Program-made: the position numbers and the translations under genes
Notes under the pieces: model-generated
The model's database searches: none
The model's input: the letters and a program-made list of their open reading frames with translations, nothing else
Told to the model about the DNA's origin: nothing
Shown here: one piece after another, positions 10,501 to 17,621 of the stretch
Position numbering within the stretch: position 1 is the stretch's first letter
How the letters are laid out: every line of letters begins with the position of its first letter
DNA from: Chloracidobacterium sp.
GTDB taxonomy: Bacteria > Acidobacteriota > Blastocatellia > Pyrinomonadales > Pyrinomonadaceae
NCBI GenBank assembly: GCA_016706275.1
Contig: JADJJY010000001.1
Span: 868,001 to 932,000 of the forward strand
Direction of reading: 5' to 3'
Length of the DNA: 64,000 nt

Positions 10501-11030
10501 ATTATGTCTGGATCGATCCCGACCCAGAAGACCGTCCATTTCGCGGCTGGCAGAAGGACAAAAAGAACTACGAATTTGCCCGACTTCTCTGCCGAGCACG
10601 TTACTATCCGGGAACGCCGCGAAATGTGACCCGCATGTGGTTCAATATGTACGGAGCAACACCGGGCTCGCAACAGGGGCAAAAGGAACGCAAAGACGGA
10701 TTGGCAAAGAACCCTCGGACAAATTATCAGGCGATGTTTCGTTCGGGCTCGCACCAGTCCGCGACGCGCGGCTGGCTAAAGCCGACGACAATGACCGACT
10801 CCCTAGTTCGAAAGGAAATGTACGGTCAAAGCATCGGGCAAGGATTTCTGCCAGACACGCACTGTCCGACCGGTGCTCCGCGTGAATCATTTATCAAGAT
10901 CACTAAGGCAGAACCAGGCGGCATTGGTGACGAGCCGCTATGGCGTCCGACTAAGCTGGGCATCCGGCCGAGAAATGAATCCGATGCAATGAAGCGTTAC
11001 ATCGCCGGAGATTTTATCGGCAAGAAATAG
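7593..11030 (+). CDS. NarG/NxrA-type molybdopterin catalytic subunit (extracytoplasmic nitrate reductase or nitrite oxidoreductase)
   Basis: Catalytic subunit of a type II DMSO-reductase-family enzyme, 1145 residues. A twin-arginine signal, S6-R-R-E-F-M, means it acts outside the cytoplasm, unlike classical NarG. The FS0 cluster site reads C65-x3-D69-x3-C73 with C113 further on. SWHTDLPPGHP around D272 matches the segment holding the Asp molybdenum ligand of NarG/NxrA. In my reading the N-terminal region (FTCAPNDTHNCLLN) resembles Nitrospira/anammox NxrA more than E. coli NarG. Genomic context (NrfAH, bc complex, NarC) suggests nitrate reduction, but nitrite oxidation cannot be excluded from sequence alone. 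Its stop touches the next GTG start. Confidence 0.92.
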   Translation: MKKEISRREFMARITAAGFGALVASTTNAWGLEAITNPLAAYPNRDWEKVYRDLWAYDSRYTFTCAPNDTHNCLLNAHVRQGVITRIGPTMKYGEAVDLLGNGTSHRWDPRVCQKGLALTRRFYGDRRVNGTMVRAGYKKWYEAGFPRGADGRPPEEYFQRARDEWVRMSHDEGAVIVAAALKNIAETYTGDEGKRKLKEQHYDEATIEATQGVGTQVMKFRGGMPLLGMTRIFGMYRMANSIALLDSHIRGVGPDQALGGKGYDNYSWHTDLPPGHPMVTGQQSMEFDLNSVEQAKTVVAWGMNWIATKMPDAHWLTEARMKGTKVVVIACEYSATATKADDVVVVRPGTTPALALGFANVIMQENLYDREFVRQWTDMPILVRMDSLKYLKAADVFGGGPAELKQTQILKEGERAAPAGEQSDKNIIPEKMRQEWGDYVWFDSKINKPQMLTRDDVGKNSKVGEAKLEGAIDITLMDGSTVRCRPVFDLVKEYAAHFDPKTVEEITWAPAAAVQSLARHFAKDFGTTLFAVGMGPNQFFNNVSKDRDILLLAALTGNIGKISGNVGSFSGNHRTALFNGSPQYINEDPFDIELDPAKPARVKQYWKAESAHYYNHEDHPLRVGDKLLTGKTHMPCPTKSLWFANANSILGNVKWHYNTVVNVLPKIEMIAVNEWWWSTSCEWADVVFGVDSWAELKHPDMTASVTNPFLLVFPKTPIPRIFNTMGDIEVFATVASKLADLTGDQRFNDYWKFVRDDRTDVYLQRILDNSTNTKGYSFRDLHDKALDGIPAIMNSRTTPKSVGYNQIADSTPWYTKSGRLESYREEDEFIEAGENLPVHREPVDSTFYEPNIIVSPPHEAMRPMGPEAYGAKLDDLTCDTRSGRNVVYSWADAKNTAHPLMKDGFKFIFHTPKYRHGSHTTPIDTDMNAMLFGPFGDIYRRDKRSPFVTEGYVDINPADAQELGIKDGDYVWIDPDPEDRPFRGWQKDKKNYEFARLLCRARYYPGTPRNVTRMWFNMYGATPGSQQGQKERKDGLAKNPRTNYQAMFRSGSHQSATRGWLKPTTMTDSLVRKEMYGQSIGQGFLPDTHCPTGAPRESFIKITKAEPGGIGDEPLWRPTKLGIRPRNESDAMKRYIAGDFIGKK

Positions 11031-11566
11031 TGGAACAAATGGATCCGACACGAATACACCTTTTTCTGAACTACCTACCCCTGATCGGAATGGTCCTAGG
11101 CACTGCGGCGCTCCTTTACGGAATGTGGCGGTCCGGCCGCCAAGTCGGACGGTGCAGTTTATGGGTATTTCTAGTGACGGCCTTAATAACGTTAGCGGTT
11201 TACGCAACAGGTGAGATAGCCGGGAGAGGTGCAGGTCATATGGCCGGGCCGCCCTGGACAAACATAATCGCCCACAGAGCGTCGGCTCTGCCGACCTTTG
11301 TCGCGATCGAACTGACCGGCATATTCGCTCTCGTCGGTTTGATCCAAATGATCCGCGGCAAGGGGCTGGCACGCTGGAATGCATTTGTCGTGCTCATTCT
11401 CGCGATCGCCTCCCTTTTTCTAGTCGCCCGGACGACTCACATTGGAAGGCAGATCTTCGTTCTCAGCGCTTCGTTCGCTCCCCTGCAACAAATGAATCTC
11501 GCGGGACACCGCGGCGACACAGACAGAAAAGACAACCACACGGAGAAAAAACTATGGCTCGCGTAA
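11030..11566 (+). CDS. DUF2231-like four-helix membrane protein of the nitrate reductase operon
   Basis: Integral membrane protein of 178 residues with four hydrophobic helices (about 12-32, 43-60, 86-108, 116-134). The opening HLFLNYLPLIGMVLG and the central TGEIAGRGAGH...AHRASA resemble DUF2231 proteins. H10, H70, H82 and H137 lie near membrane edges, so b-haem binding is possible but unproven. GTG at 11030 overlaps the narG stop; ATG at 11039 is an alternative. The 3' end overlaps the next gene by 13 bases. Sitting between the alpha and beta subunit genes, it may be the membrane anchor or a quinol-interacting part of the enzyme, in the place NarI holds elsewhere. Confidence 0.75.
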   Translation: MEQMDPTRIHLFLNYLPLIGMVLGTAALLYGMWRSGRQVGRCSLWVFLVTALITLAVYATGEIAGRGAGHMAGPPWTNIIAHRASALPTFVAIELTGIFALVGLIQMIRGKGLARWNAFVVLILAIASLFLVARTTHIGRQIFVLSASFAPLQQMNLAGHRGDTDRKDNHTEKKLWLA

Positions 11567-12696
11567 ATAACTGGCAGCTCGGACGAGAAATGTCCTATTG
11601 GTATCCTGAGAGCAGGCCGCAGAAGCAATTTGCCGCCGTTTTCGATACAAATAAGTGTATTGCGTGCCAAACCTGCACGCTGGCCTGCAAAACGACTTGG
11701 ACCTCCGGCAAGGGCCAGGAGTACATGCTTTGGAACAACGTCGAAAGCAAGCCTTATGGTTCGTATCCGCTCGCCTGGGATCTAAATCTATTGAGTTTGC
11801 TCGATGGTCAAAACTGGGGCGAGGAGAACGGTCAACCGGTCTATAAAGGCAGTACGATCTTTGAATCAGCACCGGCAGGCGAACGCGTCCTTGGCTGGCG
11901 GCCCGAATCCGAAGATTATGCATATCCAAACGTCGGCGAAGACGACTGTGCCGGTGGCATCGAACACGGCGCGAGCATCGACATACCTCACCAAATGGCA
12001 TGGTTCTATTACCTTGCCCGCATTTGCAATCACTGCACTTATCCCGGTTGTCTGGCGTCGTGTCCACGCGGTTCGATCTACAAGCGGCCCGAGGACGGCA
12101 TCGTGCTTGTCGATCAGGGCCGCTGCCGCGGTTATCAGGAATGCGTTCGCGGATGTCCCTACAAAAAGGTCTTTTTTAATCCGATGACATCGACCTCGGA
12201 AAAGTGTATAGCCTGTTATCCAAAGATCGAGCAAGGGCTGTCGCCACAGTGTTTTGCAAATTGCATCGGAAAGATCCGTGTTGCCGGTTTTATAAACACG
12301 CCGGATAAAGCCGAGGCTGACAATCCGATCGATTACCTTGTCCATATCAAAAAGGTGGCCTTGCCGCTTTTCCCGCAGTTCGGACTCGAACCGAATGTAT
12401 ATTACATTCCGCCGATCCACGTACCGACCGCCTTTACCAAACAGATGTTCGGCCCCGGCGTTGATAAGGCAGTTGAGGTCTACCGGAACGCACCGAACGA
12501 TAAGGATCTCACGAGTTTACTAGGCCTATTCGGTTCGACCGAGGCCATTATGCGGAAATGGAAGCGGGTCGGCGACAAGGCCATCGGAATGGATGAAAAC
12601 GGGAAAGAGTTAGTCAACGTACCGTTCAAAGAACCCGTCCACATTCGACCGGCCTATGACAAGCTTTATCAGATCACACGCACCAACTGTCCGTGA
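11554..12696 (+). CDS. NarH/NxrB-type iron-sulfur beta subunit
   Basis: Electron-transfer subunit with four Fe-S clusters. The first motif is C35-x2-C38-x2-C41-x3-C45; later motifs are CNHCTYPGCLASCP, CRGYQECVRGCP and CIACYPKIEQGLSPQCFANC. The CRGY tyrosine is where E. coli NarH has the tryptophan that goes with its [3Fe-4S] cluster. GQEYMLWNNVESKPYG is close to what I remember of Nitrospira NxrB. There is no signal peptide, so it should be co-exported with the Tat-borne alpha subunit. It overlaps the preceding gene by 13 bases and is followed 12 bases later by the gamma subunit gene. Confidence 0.92.
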   Translation: MARVNNWQLGREMSYWYPESRPQKQFAAVFDTNKCIACQTCTLACKTTWTSGKGQEYMLWNNVESKPYGSYPLAWDLNLLSLLDGQNWGEENGQPVYKGSTIFESAPAGERVLGWRPESEDYAYPNVGEDDCAGGIEHGASIDIPHQMAWFYYLARICNHCTYPGCLASCPRGSIYKRPEDGIVLVDQGRCRGYQECVRGCPYKKVFFNPMTSTSEKCIACYPKIEQGLSPQCFANCIGKIRVAGFINTPDKAEADNPIDYLVHIKKVALPLFPQFGLEPNVYYIPPIHVPTAFTKQMFGPGVDKAVEVYRNAPNDKDLTSLLGLFGSTEAIMRKWKRVGDKAIGMDENGKELVNVPFKEPVHIRPAYDKLYQITRTNCP

Positions 12697-12708
12697 GGAG
12701 GTTTTTAT

Positions 12709-13551
12709 ATGCGATCCATTACATCGCTGATTCTAGTTGTTCTATTATTCACGGCTGCCTGTAAAAAGGCTCAGGTCCCAACAGCAGAGGTCAACGTCGC
12801 GCAGGTCAAGGAGATCACGCTTGACCCGAATGCTCCGGTTTGGGATGCGGTTTCGCTCCACGTGTCGAAAATGATCCTGCAAGATCTGGTCGAGCCGCGT
12901 CTAATGGAGGCATCAACCTCCGAGACCCAGGTCAAGGCGATCACAAATGGGGCCGAGATCGCATTTCGGCTGGAATGGCTGGATGACAGTCAGAGCGACA
13001 TGCCTGGGCCTAAACATTTTATTGATGGTTGCGCTGTGCAGCTGCCGGCAAAGGTCGACCCAAATGTGCCGGCACCGCAAATGGGCGAGGTCGGTAAGAC
13101 CGTAGAAATCTCATTCTGGCGAGCCGATTGGCAGGCGATAGTCGAGGGGCGAGCCGATAATATTAACGCGATATATCCAAATGCATCGATCGACCATTAC
13201 CCGGAGGATGCAAAATCACTCGAGAATAACCCGCAAGCAAGAGCCGAGACATCGGCTCGTTATGCTCCCGCGAGAGCACTGGGAAACCGTCGTGCTGGCC
13301 CGCGTGACCAACCCGTTGAAGACCTGATCGCCGATGGGCCGAGCACTTTGTCACCGGCACCAAATGCGATCTCAAAAGGAAAAGGCGTTAGAACGAAAAA
13401 CGGGTGGGCAGTCGTGATCACGCGTCCGATTCCAGCCGGTTTTACGGTTTCTACACCGTCGCAGGTAGCGTTCGCGATTTGGGAAGGTTCCCATGTCGAG
13501 GTTGGGGCAAGAAAGATGAGAACGGGCTGGGTCCCGCTCATCCTAAAATAG
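12709..13551 (+). CDS. NarC/NxrC-type haem b gamma subunit (ethylbenzene-dehydrogenase-related lipoprotein)
   Basis: Exported haem b subunit of type II DMSO-reductase-family enzymes, expected to carry electrons between a periplasmic cytochrome and the beta subunit. The N-terminus is a lipoprotein signal: a hydrophobic stretch then TAAC with the lipobox cysteine at about residue 17, so it should be membrane-tethered. The body fits the EB_dh fold in overall pattern (QVKAITNGAEIAFRLEWLD; a C-terminal VAFAIWEGSHVEVGARK). In relatives the haem ligands are a Met and a Lys; I cannot assign them with certainty here. GAGGAGG lies just before the ATG at 12709. Confidence 0.85.
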   Translation: MRSITSLILVVLLFTAACKKAQVPTAEVNVAQVKEITLDPNAPVWDAVSLHVSKMILQDLVEPRLMEASTSETQVKAITNGAEIAFRLEWLDDSQSDMPGPKHFIDGCAVQLPAKVDPNVPAPQMGEVGKTVEISFWRADWQAIVEGRADNINAIYPNASIDHYPEDAKSLENNPQARAETSARYAPARALGNRRAGPRDQPVEDLIADGPSTLSPAPNAISKGKGVRTKNGWAVVITRPIPAGFTVSTPSQVAFAIWEGSHVEVGARKMRTGWVPLILK

Positions 13552-13570
13552 ACGATCGAATCCATTAGCT

Positions 13571-14077
13571 ATGACTTACATAAAAGATCTAATGAACGTG
13601 CACACCTTGGTAGACGAGATGTTCTTTGATCATCAGCGGGCGCTTCTTCATTTTGAGTTTGATAAGGCTCTGAAATTGCTTGAGATGTATCAAGCGACAC
13701 TGGTCCGCCATATGCAGGATGAGGAGCTAATATTGCTGCCAATCTATGCTGATCGGGCGCAGCAATCGGGTGCTGGAGCTCCTAAGCTTTTTTTTGATGA
13801 CCACGAGAAAATGAGTTCGTTTGTAAAGCTTTTCCTGGAAAGGATCGTCGAAATAAAGGATCAACCGGATATAGACAAGGCGGTGTTGCAAATTCTAGAT
13901 CGCGAAGCTTTCTACTTACGGCTTTGCAGCCATCATGACAAGCGTGAGGCGGACTTCCTCTATCCTATCCTTGAGGAGATCCTTACCGATGCTGAAAAAC
14001 GGGACATTATGTCTCATATAGATCTCAGTCCGGAAGCCGCGTCGATCCAGATCCGTAATGCTGATGATCAATGCTGA
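13571..14077 (+). CDS. hemerythrin-like domain protein
   Basis: Cytoplasmic four-helix-bundle protein of 168 residues with the His/Asp/Glu spacing of hemerythrin: FFDHQRAL near 18-25, RHMQDEE near 51-57, FDDHEKM near 76-82 and SHHDKREADFLYP near 119-131. Such proteins bind a di-iron centre that senses or stores O2 or NO. It has no signal peptide. Set between the gamma subunit and the chaperone gene of a nitrate reductase operon, it may protect assembly from O2 or reactive nitrogen, or help supply iron; that role is inferred. Confidence 0.82.
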   Translation: MTYIKDLMNVHTLVDEMFFDHQRALLHFEFDKALKLLEMYQATLVRHMQDEELILLPIYADRAQQSGAGAPKLFFDDHEKMSSFVKLFLERIVEIKDQPDIDKAVLQILDREAFYLRLCSHHDKREADFLYPILEEILTDAEKRDIMSHIDLSPEAASIQIRNADDQC

Positions 14078-14100
14078 TCATTTGAATGTGAGGGTAAAAG

Positions 14101-14742
14101 ATGAAAAACATGATTCCGCAAAAACAATATCTGGTTGATGCGGCCGAATGGCGCCTTATCAGCTTACTTTTCGACTGCCCGACCGGTGACTGGTTCGCGC
14201 AGGTCAGAGAGCTTGGTCGGCAGGTTTCAGACAAGAAATTGAGACGAGCCGCAAGGGCTGCTCAAAAACACGCAAGCGAAGGGCTATTTCATTCGATATT
14301 TGGCCCCGGCGGCCCGGCTCCCGGTCGCGAGGTCAGCTATCGGGGCTGGGTTCAGCCCGGGTATTTACTGTCGGAATTGTCGAGCTTTTACGACGCATTC
14401 TCTTACAAGCCTGCGACGCATGAGGTTCCGGATCATGTCGCCGTGGAAACTGGGTTTATCGCATACCTTCGGCTCAAAGAACTATATGCTTTGGAATGCG
14501 GCGACAGCGAAAACTCTAAAATCACCGTTGACGCATCGCGGACATTCATCGACGATCACTTGTCGAAATATGCCGAAACACTTTCCAAACTACTTGCAGC
14601 ATCCGGGATCGACTATCTCGAACTTGCGGGCTCGGCACTTTTTGAGCGGGTGGGACCTGATAAGGACAAGTCGAAACAGGTATATTTGCCCGTGCTTGAA
14701 CAAGAGGATGAAACTCTATTTGCATGTGGCGTTGCAACATGA
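14101..14742 (+). CDS. TorD/NarJ-family assembly chaperone
   Basis: Dedicated cytoplasmic chaperone that would hold the molybdoenzyme alpha subunit until cofactor is inserted and the Tat signal released. The 213-residue product shows the TorD-fold pattern: FHSIFGPGGPAP, then SSFYDAFSYKP, EVPDHVAVETGF and the all-helical C-terminal half. It is the last gene of the + strand operon, after the alpha, beta and gamma subunits, as narJ-like genes often are. A GAGGG precedes the ATG at 14101 by about 6 bases. Sequence divergence from NarJ is large, so the family call rests on motifs and context. Confidence 0.85.
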   Translation: MKNMIPQKQYLVDAAEWRLISLLFDCPTGDWFAQVRELGRQVSDKKLRRAARAAQKHASEGLFHSIFGPGGPAPGREVSYRGWVQPGYLLSELSSFYDAFSYKPATHEVPDHVAVETGFIAYLRLKELYALECGDSENSKITVDASRTFIDDHLSKYAETLSKLLAASGIDYLELAGSALFERVGPDKDKSKQVYLPVLEQEDETLFACGVAT

Positions 14743-14834
14743 CGGGCCTTATAAGCTGACTCAGGCCATCGTCACCAGAATAGTTTACGTTTTGTCCGGG
14801 TTGATGATGGCCGTTGGGTACTTAAAAAATTGCG

Positions 14835-15665
14835 TCAAAAGCCAGCAAAACGCCCGATCACTAACGAAAGAACCATCAAGGATCCGTAGATCACCTCCCA
14901 GATTCCGATCTGCATAGCGCCCATTTTCGTGCGGTTTGGCGAAAGACCCGAAACTGATCTATACAGCAGCAGGAGCATAGCAAATATCGTTAAGATCGGA
15001 CTAAGGCCGTTATAGGCCAAGGCTACGGTCATAAATAACGCCGCGATATGGGCGAGTGTCGGGAACATCCGGGAATAATGCTTACCTTTTTCAAGACGAA
15101 GTCGCTCGCGAACATACAGGATAGAGGCAATTGACCTTGCCGCAAAGATTGCCCAAAGGGCGGCGGCATTTACCAATGGCATATTAGCCGATAGTCCGAT
15201 TGCTGCGATCGAGGCAGACATCACGACCGCTCCAGTCAGCTCGGGTATTAACTTGCGGCTTTGTCTTGAGGCGTCAATGTATATCTGAAAAACAGCGAGC
15301 GGCAAGACCCCAATAAACGGCAGTAGCGACTGGGCGCCGACCGACAAGAGCGTACCAGCAAGCCCCATCGAAAATATCGCACCGTAGCAAAGCAAAAATC
15401 GAAAGGCCAGGCTCGCACGCGTCCTGTTCCGCATCCCAAAGCGGTCGGCGATCAGAACCTTCAGTGGCTGGCGCGTGAGAAATGCCCCGATAGTAAGACA
15501 GGCGATCCAAGGAGCTCCGGTTGAAAACGCGATCGCCAGGCCAGCGACAAGAGGTTCGAACAAAAACGCCCATCCGCCGTGTTCAGTAGGTAGAGCGACT
15601 TGCTGCATGCGAACAGCTCGAACGGGGGCTGTTATCGGTGCGGTAGTCGACATATTTAGGTTCAT
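14835..15665 (-). CDS. YwiC-like membrane protein
   Basis: Polytopic membrane protein of 276 residues, about eight helices, with the opening LPTEHGGWAFLFEP typical of YwiC-like proteins. In Bacillus subtilis ywiC lies in the narK-fnr-narGHJI neighbourhood, so finding it beside nitrate reductase genes and a Crp/Fnr gene fits. Its reaction is unknown; the EHGGW segment recalls prenyltransferase-like folds but I cannot assign a substrate. It begins 12 bases after the ric stop and is probably co-transcribed with it. Confidence 0.85.
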   Translation of the reverse strand: MNLNMSTTAPITAPVRAVRMQQVALPTEHGGWAFLFEPLVAGLAIAFSTGAPWIACLTIGAFLTRQPLKVLIADRFGMRNRTRASLAFRFLLCYGAIFSMGLAGTLLSVGAQSLLPFIGVLPLAVFQIYIDASRQSRKLIPELTGAVVMSASIAAIGLSANMPLVNAAALWAIFAARSIASILYVRERLRLEKGKHYSRMFPTLAHIAALFMTVALAYNGLSPILTIFAMLLLLYRSVSGLSPNRTKMGAMQIGIWEVIYGSLMVLSLVIGRFAGF

Positions 15666-15677
15666 TCCGAGCGAGTG

Positions 15678-16406
15678 TTAGGCTCGGGCTTTTTGTTCGA
15701 GCTCGATCGCACGTGGAAAGAGCAGATTGTTCTCAAGGTGAATATGCTGGTGCAGATCACGCTCAAATTCCCCGAGCCGATGGTAAAGAGCGGTGAAACT
15801 CGGGCACGCCTCCGCCGGCAGAGTGTAGTCATTAGTAACTCGGCGCATTTTGACAAGTAGTTCGCCTACTTCTTCATGCTCGATGTTCATCATATTCACC
15901 GGATGCTGAACAGTTCCAAAGGGCGGAAACGCAACGTTAAGATGATTTGAGTAACTATGCTCTAGTTTTTGAATATAAGGGAACAGAACCATTTCTTCTT
16001 TCATCATGTGCGGTTCCAGATCATCACACAATGCTTGGAAGAGATCTTTCAACTCAAGTAGATATGTATAATGATCACCATGACGGCTCGCGACCTTAGC
16101 CATCAACGGGGTCAAATGGCTCATTTCGTCGCGTGTATAGACGTGGTGTTTATCCAAAATATGATCGACGAGATCGCTCAAGTCCATTTTAGAGAACGAT
16201 TCGTGATCACCGGTTGTTGATAGGTCCAAAACACCGTCGATCTTTTGCAATACTATCTCCGGACTAGCCCCGACGTTACGGCAGGCCTCGTCAAAAGGTG
16301 TATCTCCGTGGCAACAATAATCGATCTTAAATTCCTCAAATACGCGGGTCGTCAGCGGCATCTCAAGTGCTATTTCGCGGACGGTCTTACCTTGAACACT
16401 GATCAT
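15678..16406 (-). CDS. ric: iron-sulfur cluster repair di-iron protein (Ric/ScdA/YtfE)
   Basis: Repairs Fe-S clusters damaged by nitric oxide. The N-terminal DUF542 domain (about residues 1-60) includes FKIDYCCHGD, the paired-cysteine motif of the family; the rest is a hemerythrin-like di-iron domain with DHILDKHH, HGDHYTYL, EPHMMKEE, NIEHEEVG and LHQHIHLENNLLFP. The ATG at 16406 has GGAGG 8 bases upstream; a TTG at 16421 in the same frame is less likely. A Crp/Fnr-type site is centred about 67 bases before the ATG. Useful to a cell that makes NO as a by-product of nitrite metabolism. Confidence 0.93.
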   Translation of the reverse strand: MISVQGKTVREIALEMPLTTRVFEEFKIDYCCHGDTPFDEACRNVGASPEIVLQKIDGVLDLSTTGDHESFSKMDLSDLVDHILDKHHVYTRDEMSHLTPLMAKVASRHGDHYTYLLELKDLFQALCDDLEPHMMKEEMVLFPYIQKLEHSYSNHLNVAFPPFGTVQHPVNMMNIEHEEVGELLVKMRRVTNDYTLPAEACPSFTALYHRLGEFERDLHQHIHLENNLLFPRAIELEQKARA

Positions 16407-16466
16407 TAATTCATCCTCCAAATGTATACTCCGGCATAATTGTCGCCGATGTTTACAGGATGAAAT

Positions 16467-16480
16467 ATGATCTCGGTCAT
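16467..16480 (-). promoter_or_regulatory. Crp/Fnr-type operator upstream of ric
   Basis: ATGA-N6-TCAT centred at 16473.5, between the DUF7009 gene and ric, upstream of ric on the minus strand. On that strand it is followed by TCATATTTCATCCT, like the bases beside the moaA and main-operon sites. AATTAT at 16441-16436 is a possible -10, putting the operator near -44. Confidence 0.6.
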
Positions 16481-16501
16481 GTTCCGAAAATGTTTGTGAG
16501 G

Positions 16502-16882
16502 TCAGCAGGCGTTATCGCCTTTGGGATGTGGGTAGCGGTCGGTCTGATCTTCGTCGTTGTGGGCATTCAGACAGACAAAATCCTTTTCGATCAATATTTT
16601 AAGTTCAGTTTGTTCGTCCGGCCGAAAGGTTCCGGCAAGGCTAACCTCATCCGAGCTGGCCCAGCTATTGGCATCGGAGGCAGGTACGCGCACCACAATT
16701 ATTCCGTCCGCAAAAGAGGCCGAAAAATTACTGTCGGGCGACTTTTCTAGCAGGTAACCAAAGCTACTTTTTCCTAGCCCAAACCGCACTTGGTCCCCGA
16801 TGGTTCCTGTTTGATCAAAAGTTTTCACTTCGGAGCGGCCCAACCGAAAACGAAGAGTGTTTTCTCTAATTCGAAGTTTCAT
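16502..16882 (-). CDS. DUF7009-like small conserved protein
   Basis: A 126-residue cytoplasmic protein that opens with KLRIRENTLRFRLGRSEV, the pattern of DUF7009 proteins (function unknown), continuing as predicted beta strands and ending in a charged, Asp/His-rich tail. It is the only well-formed reading frame between the regulator and ric, and has its own Crp/Fnr-type site centred about 68 bases before the ATG. Co-placement with ric and ywiC hints at a role in nitrosative stress or nitrate respiration; no catalytic motif is visible. Confidence 0.75.
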   Translation of the reverse strand: MKLRIRENTLRFRLGRSEVKTFDQTGTIGDQVRFGLGKSSFGYLLEKSPDSNFSASFADGIIVVRVPASDANSWASSDEVSLAGTFRPDEQTELKILIEKDFVCLNAHNDEDQTDRYPHPKGDNAC

Positions 16883-16943
16883 GATCCAATTCTCAACACA
16901 AGTTTTCGAGTCAAAAATTTACCACGAATATGGGAGCTGAAAC

Positions 16944-16957
16944 ATGATCCAGATCAC
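16944..16957 (-). promoter_or_regulatory. Crp/Fnr-type operator upstream of the DUF7009 gene
   Basis: ATGA-N6-TCAC (one mismatch to the palindrome) centred at 16950.5. On the minus strand it is followed by TCATGTTTCAGCTCC, again like the other sites. TAAATT at 16921-16916 is a possible -10, putting the operator near -41. Confidence 0.5.
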
Positions 16958-16970
16958 TTTCTTATATGGC

Positions 16971-17621
16971 CTAACGGACAAGAGTGCGAAGGTGGTCCGT
17001 TGTTTCAACTAATATTCTTCCGCCAACTATTTTTAGACAGCCCTTTTCCGAGAGCTTTCGGATGATCCGGATCGTGGTCTCAAGCGAAAGCCCCGCCATC
17101 TCAGCTATATCTTGTCGTCGGTGCGTAATTTTCTTGACTTCGCCGCCGTTCATTTCCCCGATCAGCCGCAAAATAACGGTCGCGATACGATGTTCGGCCG
17201 ATGGCGTGGCCATGATCTGAACGGTTTCGGCCCGCTCACGGAGAATGCCGCACATGCGGTTCATCACCAGCGAAGAAAATTCGGTTGAGGCTCCCATCAA
17301 AGCTAGAAAGTCGTCTCTCGGGATCATCAAAAGTTCGCTTTCCTCGATCGCCACAGCTGTAGCAGGAAACCGCTTTCCGTCCATCGCAGGCGGGATGGCA
17401 AATATCTCGCCCGCCTTAAACATGCCAATTATGATCTCCTTACCTGCCTCAGGATAGCGAACCATTTTGATCTTTCCAGAAAGTATAATCGGCAAGAATG
17501 TGGCCCGATCACCCTCAAAAAAAATGTGTTTACCGCTACCGAACGATCTTTTGCTGCCAATAGCAAAAAGGTCCTCCGTTAATTCGACACTAAAATGGTC
17601 TGATATTTGACTCATAGACAT
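16971..17621 (-). CDS. Crp/Fnr-family transcriptional regulator (cluster-free)
   Basis: A 216-residue activator with an N-terminal cyclic-nucleotide-binding-like barrel (about 15-120), a dimer helix and a C-terminal winged helix-turn-helix at about 167-195 (HRRQDIAEMAGLSLETTIRII). E181 and R185 match the DNA-contacting Glu and Arg of CRP/FNR, which read TGA half-sites. Its only cysteines are C124 and C195, so it lacks the N-terminal Cys set that binds FNR's oxygen-sensing [4Fe-4S] cluster; a DNR/NnrR-like NO sensor or another ligand is possible. It heads the minus-strand block with DUF7009, ric and ywiC and probably acts on the four ATGA-N6-TCAT sites nearby. A second ATG lies two codons in. 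Confidence 0.92.
   Translation of the reverse strand: MSMSQISDHFSVELTEDLFAIGSKRSFGSGKHIFFEGDRATFLPIILSGKIKMVRYPEAGKEIIIGMFKAGEIFAIPPAMDGKRFPATAVAIEESELLMIPRDDFLALMGASTEFSSLVMNRMCGILRERAETVQIMATPSAEHRIATVILRLIGEMNGGEVKKITHRRQDIAEMAGLSLETTIRIIRKLSEKGCLKIVGGRILVETTDHLRTLVR

Noticed and set aside
7593..12696. Evidence that the organism is a nitrite-oxidising nitrifier
   Set aside because: The subunits look Nxr-like, but extracytoplasmic nitrate reductases share these features and NrfHA plus NO-defence genes point to nitrate reduction. Sequence alone does not decide direction.
16460..16750. Plus-strand 96-codon frame opposite the DUF7009 gene
   Set aside because: It is antisense to a gene with a family-like sequence and its own promoter site, and it has no recognisable features.
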